Source of the DNA: Brachypterus glaber
Taxonomy: Eukaryota > Arthropoda > Insecta > Coleoptera > Kateretidae
Assembly: GCA_958510825.1 (NCBI GenBank)
Contig: OY294048.1
Location: 12,479,589-12,543,588 of the forward strand
Direction of reading: 5' to 3'
Length of the DNA: 64,000 nt
The number at the start of each line of letters is the position of its first letter. The first letter of the stretch is position 1. The position numbers were made by a program, and so were the translations under genes. The notes beneath the pieces were generated by a model. That model made no database searches and was not told the DNA's origin. It saw only the letters and a program-made list of their open reading frames with translations. This document shows, one piece after another, positions 49,101 through 59,915 of this stretch.

Positions 49101-49373
49101 GAAACCTACTTCTTTATACCTGTTTGTACATATATGTTTGTTTACCCTCGTACTATTCTACTTAATTAAGTCCAGGACTATAGTAGTGCGGGCTAGTAGT
49201 AGAGGGAATCAACAGCTTATTTAACGAACCAGTTTTCATAGGTAGCGTCCGCTTCACTTATCGCCTTCGCCAAATTTCAATTATTAATTAACTGAAAAAG
49301 CCAGTGAGAATCGAACTCATGCTAGCTTGGCTAGTTGGCTTGTCATGTAGACGCGCTAGCCAGCACATACCGT
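49101..49373 (-). mobile_element. tRNA-derived SINE copy 2
   Basis: Minus-strand body matches copies 1 and 3 (CTACTACTAGCCCGCACTAC, GGCGATAAGTGAAGCGGAC) with B-box-like GAGTTCGATTCTC at 49304-49316. The tRNA-like head differs (GCTGGCTAGCGCGTCTACAT), so head and A box have diverged or come from another source. The 5-bp unit tail seen in copy 3 is absent; an ATATATGTACAA stretch takes its place. Confidence 0.75.
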
Positions 49374-50160
49374 TGAAAAATGGACAAAAATTAATATAAA
49401 ATAATGTTTTGTTGGTTATTTAATTTATTGAAAAAGAGACAAATATGAGAATAATAAATATACATTTTAAGTTTTTCAAAAAGATACAAAATTAGGTTTA
49501 AAACAGAAAACAATATTGTAGTATTTTTTTTGTGCAGTTTGGGATGACGCAAAGGGGGGGGGGGGGGGTAGAAGGGAAAGTTGGGAAAATACACTGTTTA
49601 GCTGTAAAGTAATTGGGGAAATTGAGTGTAAGAGTTGAGAAATTGAATAGTTGGGAACATTGATTGACGGTATTGGAAAATTAGTAGAGGTGAAGAACTT
49701 TTTTTATTTTTTGGTAAGTAAATTTAGTAGTTGGTAATTTGTCAAAAATTTTTCGTCAGAATCTGAAAGCTTTTTTGCAGGGTAATAGGTTAGAAAATTG
49801 TTTAATTATATATTTTATTAAACGTAACTTTTACATGAAATAAAAATAAAATTTTATTTACAATGTAGATATGTTTCATTTTTTTCCCAATCCCCCTCCG
49901 CATAGGGAGGTCAAAACGCAATCGTCGATCCTTTCTTCAGCTGGCATCTGAAAAAGAAAAAGCTTCAAGTAAAAATCTCGTAACGGATCTATGATTTTTT
50001 TTGTATTATCTAAATGATAACAAGGTAGTATTTAATCAAGATGGAATATTAGATTATATTGATAATAATGTTATTATTATATTGATAATAATATATTATT
50101 ATTATCTATATATATATACAAGGGTGTAAAAAAAAATGGGCTAGCTGTACTGCCCTACTA

Positions 50161-50271
50161 CACTAGAAAGCAGTAACTCCATTTGTCGCCTAGCGTTGTT
50201 TTGACGTCAACTATGATGTAATATTTAAAAAAACGCTGCTATGAGACAAATGGAGATACTGCTTTCTAGCG
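50161..50271. mobile_element. Small MITE, 111 bp
   Basis: CACTAGAAAGCAGTAACTCC and GGAGATACTGCTTTCTAGCG are inverted, continued by ATTTGTC/GACAAAT. Confidence 0.7.
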
Positions 50272-50334
50272 TAACTTACGAACTCATTGCTTAATCAACG
50301 GATAGCTTGAACATTGCTGAACATCGTGCAAAAT

Positions 50335-50960
50335 AAAAAATGCTCTTACAATTTAAAATTTTATAAAAATGCAAGAAACTCTAGCGCCGCCAGAGATTTT
50401 TTTTACGAATTTTACTCGTAAGTTTGACAATCTTAAATAAAAAAATCTTATTAAAGTTTTAGAATAAAAAAAGTCGCCTGCGAAATTTTTTACAAACTTG
50501 ATAGTCTATTTTAATTTTAAACATTTTCATAATTCAGTAAAATGCAAGAAATTTTTTTGAATTTCACGCTTAAGTTCTACAATCTTAAATTAAAAAAACG
50601 TAAGAAAGCCTGCCAAACTAAGCGAAAATTTTTACAGATTTAATGTTCTACGTTCTATGTATTTTAATTTTAAATCAGTCTTCAAAATAATTAAATTAAT
50701 TAATAAATTTTTACGAAATTCAAGCCTAAGTTCTACAATCTTAAATATAACAAAAGGAAAAAATCCCTAGTACCACAGGCGAAATGTTTTACAAACTTGA
50801 TCTATTTTAATTTTTAAACATTTTTGTTATTATTAAGTATTGTTAAATTATTTACGCTTAAGTTTTACAATCTCAAATAAAATAACACCTAAAAAAGCCC
50901 TAGAACAAACTTTAATTTAAAACAGTTTTACAATTCCAACTTTCACAAAACTGTAAGAAA
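50335..50960. repeat. Diverged tandem array, units of roughly 170-190 bp
   Basis: The phrases ACGCTTAAGTTCTACAATCT + TAAATAAA and ACAAACTTGATCTATTTTAA + TTTTAAACATTTT recur four or five times with drift and indels. No coding potential. Confidence 0.6.
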
Positions 50961-51536
50961 GCTCTAGCGGCGCAGGCCAAAATTTAAAGGTCGTCACTTG
51001 AACACGCAATATATACCTTAAAAAAAGCTCGTTTTGGCTGCTTTTACTGCTTATTTTGAGGAGAAGGCTTCAACCTTCTAAATGAATCCCAATATTTGCC
51101 GAATGGAAAAATTTTGGGGGGTGTCATATCCCCCAATATATTTTTTTAATAATCCATAAATTCGCAAAATTTTCCCCTAATGGGCAGTTTTCTTATTTAT
51201 AGTGAAATATTTTTAAAATTGACAAAAAAAAATGTAACAAACAAGTTGTTTTTACACAAAAAATAGATACTTACAGACAAACAAAATTGAATGACACAAA
51301 GTGCAATAATAACAACAAGAACAAGTTTCACTTCTTTTACCATTTTTACGAGGTGCTTTTTGACTTAAGTCACAATTGTGCAGTTTTTAGTGTACAGTAA
51401 ACCTTTTATACGTAGCTCATTTGCTCATTTATTTTATATTTGATAAGAACGTTATATTTCGAGGCCTGTTCCTGGAATATTTAGGAACTTTTGAGTTTAA
51501 CTTAACTTAAAAGTTTTTGTATATTGTATACTACCG

Positions 51537-52862
51537 GTCAAAATTAAAAAAATGGATTTTTTTTGGGGTCGATGTTCATTTAGGTCATAAACCAACCCTC
51601 AATTTTTTTTCAGATTTTTAAAATAATATTTAGGGGTCGCGCCCGGCGGTTTTTTGAGAGAGAAAACATGTTAAGCCTTTTTATTATTATTTAAATATAA
51701 AAACGTTGAAATCAGGCGATTTTAGGAAGGGAAATTATTTTTGAATAATAAGGGAATATTTTAAAAAAAATTACCCTTTTACATGAAAAAATGGCTTTGC
51801 CAGGGTAAAAACATTGTAACAATGGACTTTTTTACATATTTTTTTCTATCAGTTTTTTTTTTTAGAAATACATTGGTATGTACTTATTAATGCCCCATAT
51901 TTATTTTTTTTAAGAAAAAGAACAGGATGTAAAAAAAAATAATCACAAATCCCATAAAATGTAAAAAAATAACTTTATTTCGATAAAAGAGATGATATTT
52001 GGCCAAAAAGCATATAGAAAAATATACAACATCCTACCAACATTTTGGTCTGTAAAAACAAGGAATAATAAACAATACCTAAATTAATAGGATAATATAA
52101 AATAAGTATATAAAAGTAACTAAAAAATCTACTAAATCTAAATAACTATAAAGTTAGTAAAACATAAATAAAATATGTAAATATCTTTGTGAGTAACTAA
52201 AGTAAGTATAAGTGTAAAAGTGTATTTAATGGTGTAGTGTATATAAATGGTTTGCTTTGAAACGTGTTTATTTTTATAACGGCGATTTTTTTTCAGATTT
52301 TTAAAGATAAACGTCCTACACGTTTTTTGAAAAAAAAATTATATAATGTGTTTTATTACATAATAAAACACACTACAAGGCAATTTGAAAACATTTTTTA
52401 TCTATTTACTACAAAATTTATATTTTATTTCAATTTAATGCATTTTCAAACTTTTATTGAGATATTTAATTATTTTTTGGACACCCTGTACTTTTTTTTT
52501 TAATAAATAAATCCTGAATTTGGATATATTGAAGAATACCCTAGAAAAAAAAAGAACTTTTTTTTCTACCCTTTATTAACCTCGTGTTTTTTAGCATTTT
52601 TACCCCATAAAAAAACCGTTTTATTTTTGAAGGGCATAAACATTAAGAATATTTCTTTATTATCCAGAAACACTTTTTTGTTCCATAAATGCCAACATCA
52701 AAGTTTGTATATCCTTAAAAAAATAAAAACCCTTCACATGATTGTCTATTTAAAAAAACGCCGGGCGAACCTCTAAATATTTTTTTAAAAATCTTTAAAA
52801 AAATCAGGGTTGTTTTTTCACCTAAAGGAACAATTTTGAGGGGTGGGACCCAAACAATTCCG
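51537..52862. mobile_element. 1.3-kb element with about 110-bp inverted ends
   Basis: Left: ATAAACCAACCCTCAATTTTT, AATATTTAGGGGTCGCGCCCG. Right: CGCCGGGCGAACCTCTAAAT, AAAATCAGGGTTGTTTTTTC. Arms are imperfect. The interior has no coding frame of note. Confidence 0.6.
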
Positions 52863-53456
52863 TAGGTCCTGGGCACCCTAACTTACACGTATATCGGAAT
52901 AAAGTGGAACGCAAAAAGAAACCTGTGAGCCAATTTTTATTTTTGCCAGTGGTGTAAATTAAGTTTTCATAATGTAGGTTAAAATAATTTGACAAACTAA
53001 GTCAATTTAACTAAGGGTCATTATATTCGCCTTAAAGTAAATTTGTCTGCTTGGTAGAGTACCTCGGTCGCATAGCAACCACCAGTGACAAAGCAACATT
53101 CGGCATTTATCCTATTGTTAACGTAAGAGACTTTACTGTTAGGTGAATATTATGGCCCTTAGTAAAATAAATAAGATTTGACATAAACATAAAAATTTAA
53201 AAGTTTTAATTATGAAATTTAAACAAAACAATTTCAATAATGTATTGTCCATTCAATTTCAAGTGTCCCACTTTTTTTCGAAAAAGCGTAGCTATCGATA
53301 TCATTAGTAATTATTTTTTCAAACATTTTTGTCTTCTCTGGTCCAAAAATTTACCGAAATTTGTAAAGCTGTGATATTAACTACTATTTTTAATTCAAGA
53401 ATAATTCTTAAAATTATTCCTAACAGGAACTACATTTTGGCCATTTTTTGTTAAAA

Positions 53457-53480
53457 CGGTGTTTCTCCGGAGAAACACCG
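53457..53480. repeat. Perfect 24-bp palindrome
   Basis: CGGTGTTTCTCC followed at once by its exact complement, with no spacer. It could cruciform or mark a head-to-head joint of two element ends. Confidence 0.85.
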
Positions 53481-54590
53481 GGCAAAACTGAATAATATCT
53501 GAATTTTTGAATGTCTTTATATAGTATTCTTTAAAACAATAAATTAAATCAATTTAAATTTAGCTGAGAATGGTTTCAAGACGATATATTTCAAAAGAAA
53601 TCAGCTATATTTAATTAGTCCGCCAAAGACCCGAAAATTAATAAATTCAGAAATGTCTTATATAAATCATGTTCTACAATTATCTCCTACAATTTCCTAC
53701 ATTACTGCGTGGGCTAACCTAACCTAACAAAACTTTTATTAAGGCCCATCAGAGGTATTTCAAATTTTTTTTACACTTGGTTGTGATGGCCCAACACCAC
53801 TGGCCACATGCGGGACTATGTGTATAGACACAGCGGCCGACAGTCGCCCCCGGTACGGGGTGCCAGCAGTAAATGCACGGACCCAGTTGATGGCTAGGAT
53901 TGTCCTAATTTTTTTTTCAGTAGTGGCCCTTTACATTATTTTTGTCGAAGTCCCATTACTGGCCCATCATATGCCCACAACTTTTCCAACGATTGCACCA
54001 TAATGGCCCTGTGCATTATTTTTATACCAGAAAACTAACGAATACTCAGAAGAAGCCCAGCATTTGACTGCCCTTCTTAGTTAAAACGACCTAACATTGC
54101 TATTTTCCCTAAATTTTTCGAATAAATGGCCAAGTTCCCTGACTTTTTTTAATTTAATTTCCCCCACTTTTTCCTGACTTCCCTGGTTTTCCTGACTGGT
54201 GGGAACCCTGAAGAATAGATAAATATGGCATAGACCAACCAGTATATGCAGGATGTTTTAAGTTTAACTTAGAGGGCAGTTGACCTACATGGCACCATAT
54301 CTTTTCCATTAGTGACCCAATACCAGGTCTTCACCTGTGGATAAATGCTTATTTTTATTCACGGAAAAAGGCCTATCGAGAAGCTTGCATAAGAACATAA
54401 AACATAAGAATGCGGTGCCGTGAATGGCTTACAAGATACATGGCTGCACATCAAACCAATCACGGCATCGCATTGTTATGTATTATGTTCCTATGCGAGG
54501 CTGTGGATATGTCCAAACCCGTATTTCCAATGATTACTTAGAAATAATATTTTTTCTTGTGCGAAATTCAAATTGCCAAATTGGGATTGG
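53481..54590. other. Intronic DNA, no gene seen
   Basis: 53760-54010 is less AT-rich, with repeated GTAATGGGCC/TGGCCC words of an unnamed repeat. Frames at 53818-54003 and 54424-54720 carry no family signal. Confidence 0.5.
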
Positions 54591-54893
54591 GTATTACATT
54601 ACATTACATTTTGTTACATTACATTACATTTTGTTTAACCTCGTACTATTCTACTTAATTAAGCATCCCCTAAGTCCAAGACTTGTGTGGGCTAGTAGTA
54701 GAGGGAACCACCGGCTTTAATTGACTTTCGAACCAATTTATAGGGAGTGTCCGCTTCACTTACGCCTTCACCAAATTTGAAGTTAATTAATAACTGAAAA
54801 AGGCAAATCGGCGCCGGTGAGAATCGAACTCACGCTATTTGGGTAGTAAACTCGACAAGTAAGACGCGGTAGTCCACTACACCAATCCTCTCA
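54591..54893 (-). mobile_element. tRNA-derived SINE copy 3 with pentamer tail
   Basis: Minus-strand head (54893 to about 54811) has A-box-like TGGTGTAGTGGACTACC and B-box-like GAGTTCGATTCTC (54819-54831). The body matches copy 1, without the foldback insertion. The 3' tail at 54591-54634 is a TGTAA pentamer repeat, typical of reverse-transcribed SINE ends. Confidence 0.85.
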
Positions 54894-55039
54894 CAGTATA
54901 TTACCAACTATAACAAAAGTCCCTAGAAATTACTCATTTCCCGTTTTGAAAATTTTGCGCCCCTTCTCCATCAATCTATTAGACCAGTAATAATTCACAC
55001 TTTGAATGGGTATAATATTGTTTTTATTAATATTGAAAC

Positions 55040-55815
55040 CTGCCTGGTCTACGATTGTAGACCGCGGGACTAACCACGTTACCTTTTTTATTCTTGCATT
55101 TTTTTTATTTTGTGTAAGTTTTTATGGTTTCTTTTTGTGAATATTGTTTTTCATAGTTAGTTTATTAGTTTAAAGATAAATTAAAGATACAATATGTCTT
55201 TACCACCAAAAAAAATTGCAGTTTATAGGAAGACACTGAAACGAGTCTTTTTGGGCATGAAAGAGCTCATACGTAATGTTTTTAATAAATAAGGTAATTT
55301 TCTGTTCTATAAAACTAAAAATTACTTTGGACACTAAATGTGCATAAGAAGGGAAAATAAATCGAAAAAACAAATGCTCAAAATATCATAACTACGATTG
55401 CAAAGAGCACATGTACAAGGCGCATGAGTTACTAAAATATTGCATGATTTTGAGTAAAATTTTATAATATTTTTTTCTTTTAATTTAGGTGTTTTTTATT
55501 TTTTTATAATCGTACATGTTAAAAAAAAAAAATGTTTTAGTTTCAGAAAGTTTGTTAAGTTATTTTTTTTTTACAAATTACCGTACAGATGTAAAATATA
55601 TGTTAGAATTGTATATCATTTTTCTTTTACCCTTAACACTTACTAAAACAATAATAATTTGAAAAAAATATGTAAATAACTTTTAAATACAACCAAATAA
55701 ATAACATAAGATATTTGGTTTTTAAAAATATAAATATGTTTTTTTTTAAACAAAAAATAAAATGGTCTACAAGTGTAGACCGCGCGCCTAACCACGTTAC
55801 AAAAAGAGGCGCGCC
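55040..55815. mobile_element. Possible element bounded by GGTCTACnnnTGTAGACC hairpins
   Basis: 55046-55082 and 55763-55800 each hold a short hairpin (GGTCTAC...GTAGACC) followed by CGCG-x-CTAACCACGTTAC. As direct repeats about 717 bases apart they could be two copies of one end. No coding frame. Confidence 0.35.
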
Positions 55816-55829
55816 TAACGAAGGCTTAA

Positions 55830-56165
55830 ATATTTACATTTTTATTTCTTTTTATTTTGAATTTTTTTTAATGATTCCATTTAAACGAGTAAGGTGGGAA
55901 AAAAAGTTATCGAAAAATTAAAATTAAAAACTTTCGTATTCTTAAAAAATAAAAATCGAATGTCGGTTTTTTCTTTGAAAAACACCGATATATAAACATA
56001 TGTATAGTTAATATGTATAGTCAATATTGTTGTGTATAACAAATTAGTCTTCAAATGTTTCGATTTAGTGACCTTTATAAAATTTCCCTCACAATTCGGC
56101 AAAAATATTCCGCAAGCCTATGTTTCTGTGTTTATTTTCAACATTGATGAGTCATAACTGAGTTT
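55830..56165. repeat. Dispersed repeat, second copy
   Basis: Parallels 47630-47835 with an insertion of about 130 bases near 55850-55965. Confidence 0.7.
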
Positions 56166-56490
56166 ACGCAAACTACTGGTTATAATAAAAAATTTATTAT
56201 AAGCATTTTCTTTAAACAATGTTTTTTTTATTCATTTAATATACCTCTTCAAAGAGTTTAAAGATGATATGAAGGAGAACATTTCAGTGATTTGGATCTA
56301 TAGGAGCGATCCTCATTAAGGATCGCTCGTAGTTTTAAAATAAGGTGTTATTGTTGTTAATTTTTAGATATGTATCCTTAAACTTAATGCAATAATTACC
56401 TACGTCGCGCTCACTATTATTATTTATAATAATAATAATAATAATTATCGCGCCTTATTTTCTAGAAATTTATTTTCAGCTATATGCGTA

Positions 56491-56690
56491 NNNNNNNNNN
56501 NNNNNNNNNNNNNNNNNNNNNNNNNNNNNNNNNNNNNNNNNNNNNNNNNNNNNNNNNNNNNNNNNNNNNNNNNNNNNNNNNNNNNNNNNNNNNNNNNNNN
56601 NNNNNNNNNNNNNNNNNNNNNNNNNNNNNNNNNNNNNNNNNNNNNNNNNNNNNNNNNNNNNNNNNNNNNNNNNNNNNNNNNNNNNNNNNN
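56491..56690. other. Assembly gap (200 N)
   Basis: An exact run of 200 N, probably a placeholder of unknown true length. Confidence 0.99.
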
Positions 56691-56990
56691 CACAATTTAA
56701 AACAATCTAGCCTAATAAGAAATTGATAATATCAATAATTTAATTTTCATTTAACGATTTTAAAAAATACTGACTATGTTTACACGAGACCTAACTACCG
56801 TATTTATTAACGGTTCAACTCCCGTGCAAACGCCATTTTCTGCGGTACTTAGGAGTATTTATTAATCGAGAGTTATCAATCTAACCCTCTTGAACAACAG
56901 GTTTAGAGTTGATAATCTGGATTTAGGCGGGATAAAAGAAAGTGTAATACTCCATATAGGTACCTACCTAAATATGAAGCAGCAATTTTT

Positions 56991-57238
56991 CAACGAACTA
57001 ATAACTCTTCTCTCTAGAATAGGCATTTCATTTGTAAAAACTGACAAAAACGTAGCCAACATATACATTTGTCTGTCTTACTCGCACAGCTTTGTTCTAA
57101 CAGAGACAACAATAACAATTACTGGTAATTGTTCAGGCCTGAATATACCTACTATTTGTTTACAAACAAACCGAGATGTTGGCGATACTTTATATTAACG
57201 GTATGCGTATTCTAGAGAGAAGAGTTGTTAGTTCGTTT
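56991..57238. mobile_element. hAT-type MITE copy 2, 248 bp
   Basis: Ends CAACGAACTAATAACTC and GTTGTTAGTTCGTTT. Perfect 8-bp target duplication CAATTTTT (56983-56990, 57239-57246). The 102-codon frame across it is spurious. Confidence 0.9.
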
Positions 57239-57810
57239 CAATTTTTCTAGGTAGCGTTGCTCTTTTCCGAATGTTGGCAATATTTTCGGTACTTATTTTG
57301 GTTATGTGTAATATTGAAAAATCTTAAAAAAAATCGCGACATTAGGGTGGTCCAATTTTTTAAAATTCCCGATTTTGCTAAAAAAACAGTATAAAGGCAT
57401 TTTTTAAGAATCTTAATATGGGTCAATATCACTACGCATTTATATAAGATTACTAAACGACTCAAAAAGCTTAAACATTTTTCAAATGCAAATCAGTGTT
57501 ATTATTGTTATTGTCACGCGTTGGATCGAAGGAGGCATTACTGTTTTTGATGAATATAATCCTTAAAAACTGGTAGTGTTGTGATTATTTAATCTTAGAT
57601 TGTGATTATTTAATCTTACAACTGCCTATTTACTTGAAAGATTATTTTTTTTTTATTATAATTTTTGCATGCCCTCGGTAATGGCTACTTCAATCCGACT
57701 TGTGGTTATTATTATAGCTATTTTAGATTTTAAGCTTTCACGGCCATTAAGATATAAAGAACTTTCACTTTCGGGTTTAGACCGTGTTAATGGATTTTCA
57801 CTTTCCGACG

Positions 57811-57841
57811 TTTCGTCTCTTACTACTTGAGACATCTTCAG
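57811..57841 (-). ncRNA. Hammerhead-like motif in Penelope-like 3' end
   Basis: Minus strand: CTGAAGA, GTCTC paired with GAGAC, then GAAAC GTC. One base differs from the canonical CTGATGA core. It lies about 45 bases past the endonuclease stop. Confidence 0.45.
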
Positions 57842-57884
57842 GGATTAATCTGAAACTAAGTTTCGAATCAACTTGTGTCACTAT

Positions 57885-58517
57885 TTATGACGAGTTGTGG
57901 TTATTCACCCGTGACGAGGTTTTTCCTATCAAAGACTTCCATATTGCAGGTAAGTGGTAACCAGTGTCCCGATTGATATTGTTAGGATGCTTGATGATTT
58001 CTATCGATTCCCGTATCTTCCTTGGCATTTTTCTGTTTTCTGTTAATATTTGTTTTGTTTCAGACAAATTGATTTTATGACCTGTTTCATGTACATGTTC
58101 GGCTACTGCCGATAAGGAAATTTGTTTCTTTCTTATATTGCGCTCATGCTCTTGAAGTCTTGTAGAAATTTTTCTCTTAGTTTCACCTATGTAAACCGTA
58201 CCACAGGAGCAGGGTATTTTATATACGCCTTCTGAACTCAGGGGTATTTTGTCTTTTGTTGAAGTCAAACATTGACCTAATTTTTGGTTGGACCGAAATA
58301 TAGGCTTAATATTTGACTTCTTCAAAAGTTTACCTATTTTATCCGTGATACCGCTTACATAGGGAAGTATAACTTGTGTCTGTCTGTCATTGTCACTATT
58401 GTCCTGTTGTTTGGGTCTGGGATTTCTGTATTTGTATATGGTCTTATTAATGTCTTTTTTGGTATAACCGTTCATGGTCAAGGCTTTGGTTAGTTTAAGG
58501 AGACAGAAAAATGCCAA
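57885..58517 (-). pseudogene. Penelope-like polyprotein C-terminus, GIY-YIG endonuclease
   Basis: A 210-codon frame whose real element part begins about residue 8, after the junction with the inverted copy. Residues 97-124 read GVYKIPCSCGTVYIGETKRK and continue to R120 and H124: GVY...VYIG is the GIY-YIG core. C103/C105 with H141, H143 and H147 form the CxC...H...H zinc-binding set special to Penelope nucleases. E170/E173 in RKIRESIEII is the likely metal ligand. The nuclease nicks DNA for target-primed reverse transcription. The reverse transcriptase is missing, so the copy cannot move by itself, though the nuclease frame is intact. Confidence 0.85.
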
Positions 58518-58654
58518 GGAAGATACGGGAATCGATAGAAATCATCAAGCATCCTAACAATATCAATCGGGACACTGGTTACCACTTACCTGCAATATGG
58601 AAGTCTTTGATAGGAAAAACCTCGTCACGGGTGAATAACCACAACTCGTCATAA
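58511..58654 (+). pseudogene. Penelope-like endonuclease tail, inverted partial copy
   Basis: 47 codons and a stop, identical in sense to the end of the minus-strand frame (MPRKIRESIEIIKHPNN...). It includes the likely Glu ligand but not the GIY-YIG core. Confidence 0.85.
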
Positions 58655-58697
58655 ATAGTGACACAAGTTGATTCGAAACTTAGTTTCAGATTAATCC

Positions 58698-58728
58698 CTG
58701 AAGATGTCTCTAGTAGTAAGAGACGAAA
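58698..58728 (+). ncRNA. Hammerhead-like motif, inverted copy
   Basis: CTGAAGA, TGTCTC ... GAGAC, GAAA, matching the minus-strand copy with one loop change (TCTCT for TCTCA). Confidence 0.45.
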
Positions 58729-58802
58729 CGTCGGAAAGTGAAAATCCATTAACACGGTCTAAACCCGAAAGTGAAAGTTCTTTATATTATTATAGCTTTT
58801 AT

Positions 58803-59055
58803 CAATGAACTAATAACTCTTCTCTCTAGAATTGGTACTTCATTAGTAAAAACTGACAAAAACGTAGCCAACATATAGATTCGTCTGTCTTACTCGCACA
58901 GCTTTGTTCTAACAAAGACAACAATAACAGATACTGGTTATTGTTATTGTCAGGCCTGAATATACCTACTATTTGTTTACAAACAAACCGAGATGTTGGC
59001 GATACTTTATATTAACGGTATGCGTATTCTAGAGAGAATAGTTATTAGTTCGTTG
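58803..59055. mobile_element. hAT-type MITE copy 3, 253 bp
   Basis: Ends CAATGAACTAATAACTC and GTTATTAGTTCGTTG. Perfect 8-bp target duplication GCTTTTAT (58795-58802, 59056-59063). It landed right at the edge of the Penelope-like element. Confidence 0.9.
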
Positions 59056-59248
59056 GCTTTTATTAACTGTGTATTTTATTTACTGCGCCTCATTTTTTTT
59101 TTCGCCTAGTTTTAAAGAAAATTTACAATTTTCTATTTTGCATTTATCGATTTAATTTGATAAACAAGCCATGAAGATATGTAATTCTCCGCATTCCATT
59201 ATATACTATTCACAGTGGCTGGTATAATCAAAAATGAAGTCTTTGGTA

Positions 59249-59915
59249 TACAGGGAGATCAGTAACTGGCATGCCAAAATTTAAGAGTTGATTCTACATC
59301 CGAAAATATCAAAAAAAGTTCCTATAAATGTAGGTCCGGAAATGAGCCCTAAGGAAGCTACAGCTCTTTAAAATTGTAATAAAAATAAGGTTTTTAATTA
59401 ATAACTCTGGTACCCTTTAAGCTAGAGTGACGAGCTTTTGCATGTATACTGGTATTAATAAGGGCAATAAGTTTATGCTAATTTATTTTTTTGAATTTAT
59501 TCAGAGGCGTGCCTAGACGGACAAAATATGTGAGGCTTAACACATTTTTGCCCCAAACTTATTTATGTATATATTTTTTGGATTTTTTGTAAAAAATATA
59601 GATTCCTTGAGTAAAAATACATCAAAAATGTTATATAGTGTAACATTGTAGGAGCAACCATTAAAAAATACAATCAAAACGAAGTAACATGTTGTGCCAC
59701 CAAAAATGTTACTTTTTAAAAGGCTATTACTCCTTTAATATTAAATTTAGGTGTTTTGATGAAGAATACTTCTTTGCTTAGATTTAAATGAAGAATCACC
59801 CTGCAGCATAAAATATTATTTGTGCTTTTTTTGTTCCCCATTCTATATCTTCCGCAGCTCCCTTAGGGCTTATTTCCGGACCAACCTTCATATAAACTTT
59901 TTTTCATAATAGTTG
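59249..59915. mobile_element. Dispersed 0.7-kb element, copy B
   Basis: Left tip TATACAGGGAGATCAGTAAC. Core shares CAGAGGCGTGCCTAGACGG and CACCCTGCAGCATAAAAT with copy A at 30987. The right tip is eroded after CGGACCAACCTTCATATAAA. Confidence 0.65.

Larger units (their letters stand above)
57757..58791. mobile_element. Penelope-like element, two 3' ends head to head
   Basis: The minus-strand copy (57757-58500) carries a GIY-YIG endonuclease end. A plus-strand partial copy (about 58508-58791) repeats only its last 47 codons and 3' end. The two 3' ends face outward, each terminating at AAAGTTCTTTATAT. Such inverted partial copies are typical of Penelope-like insertions. TTATTATAGCT flanks both sides (57706-57719, 58787-58797) and may be the target duplication. 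Confidence 0.8.

Noticed and set aside
53713..53730. Insect telomere repeat (CCTAACCTAACAA)
   Set aside because: Only two units; chance-level in this DNA.
56445..56726. Reading frames through the N run
   Set aside because: They are translations of the assembly gap.
56890..57198. 102-codon plus-strand frame
   Set aside because: Most of it lies inside a hAT MITE bounded by an exact 8-bp target duplication, so it is chance.
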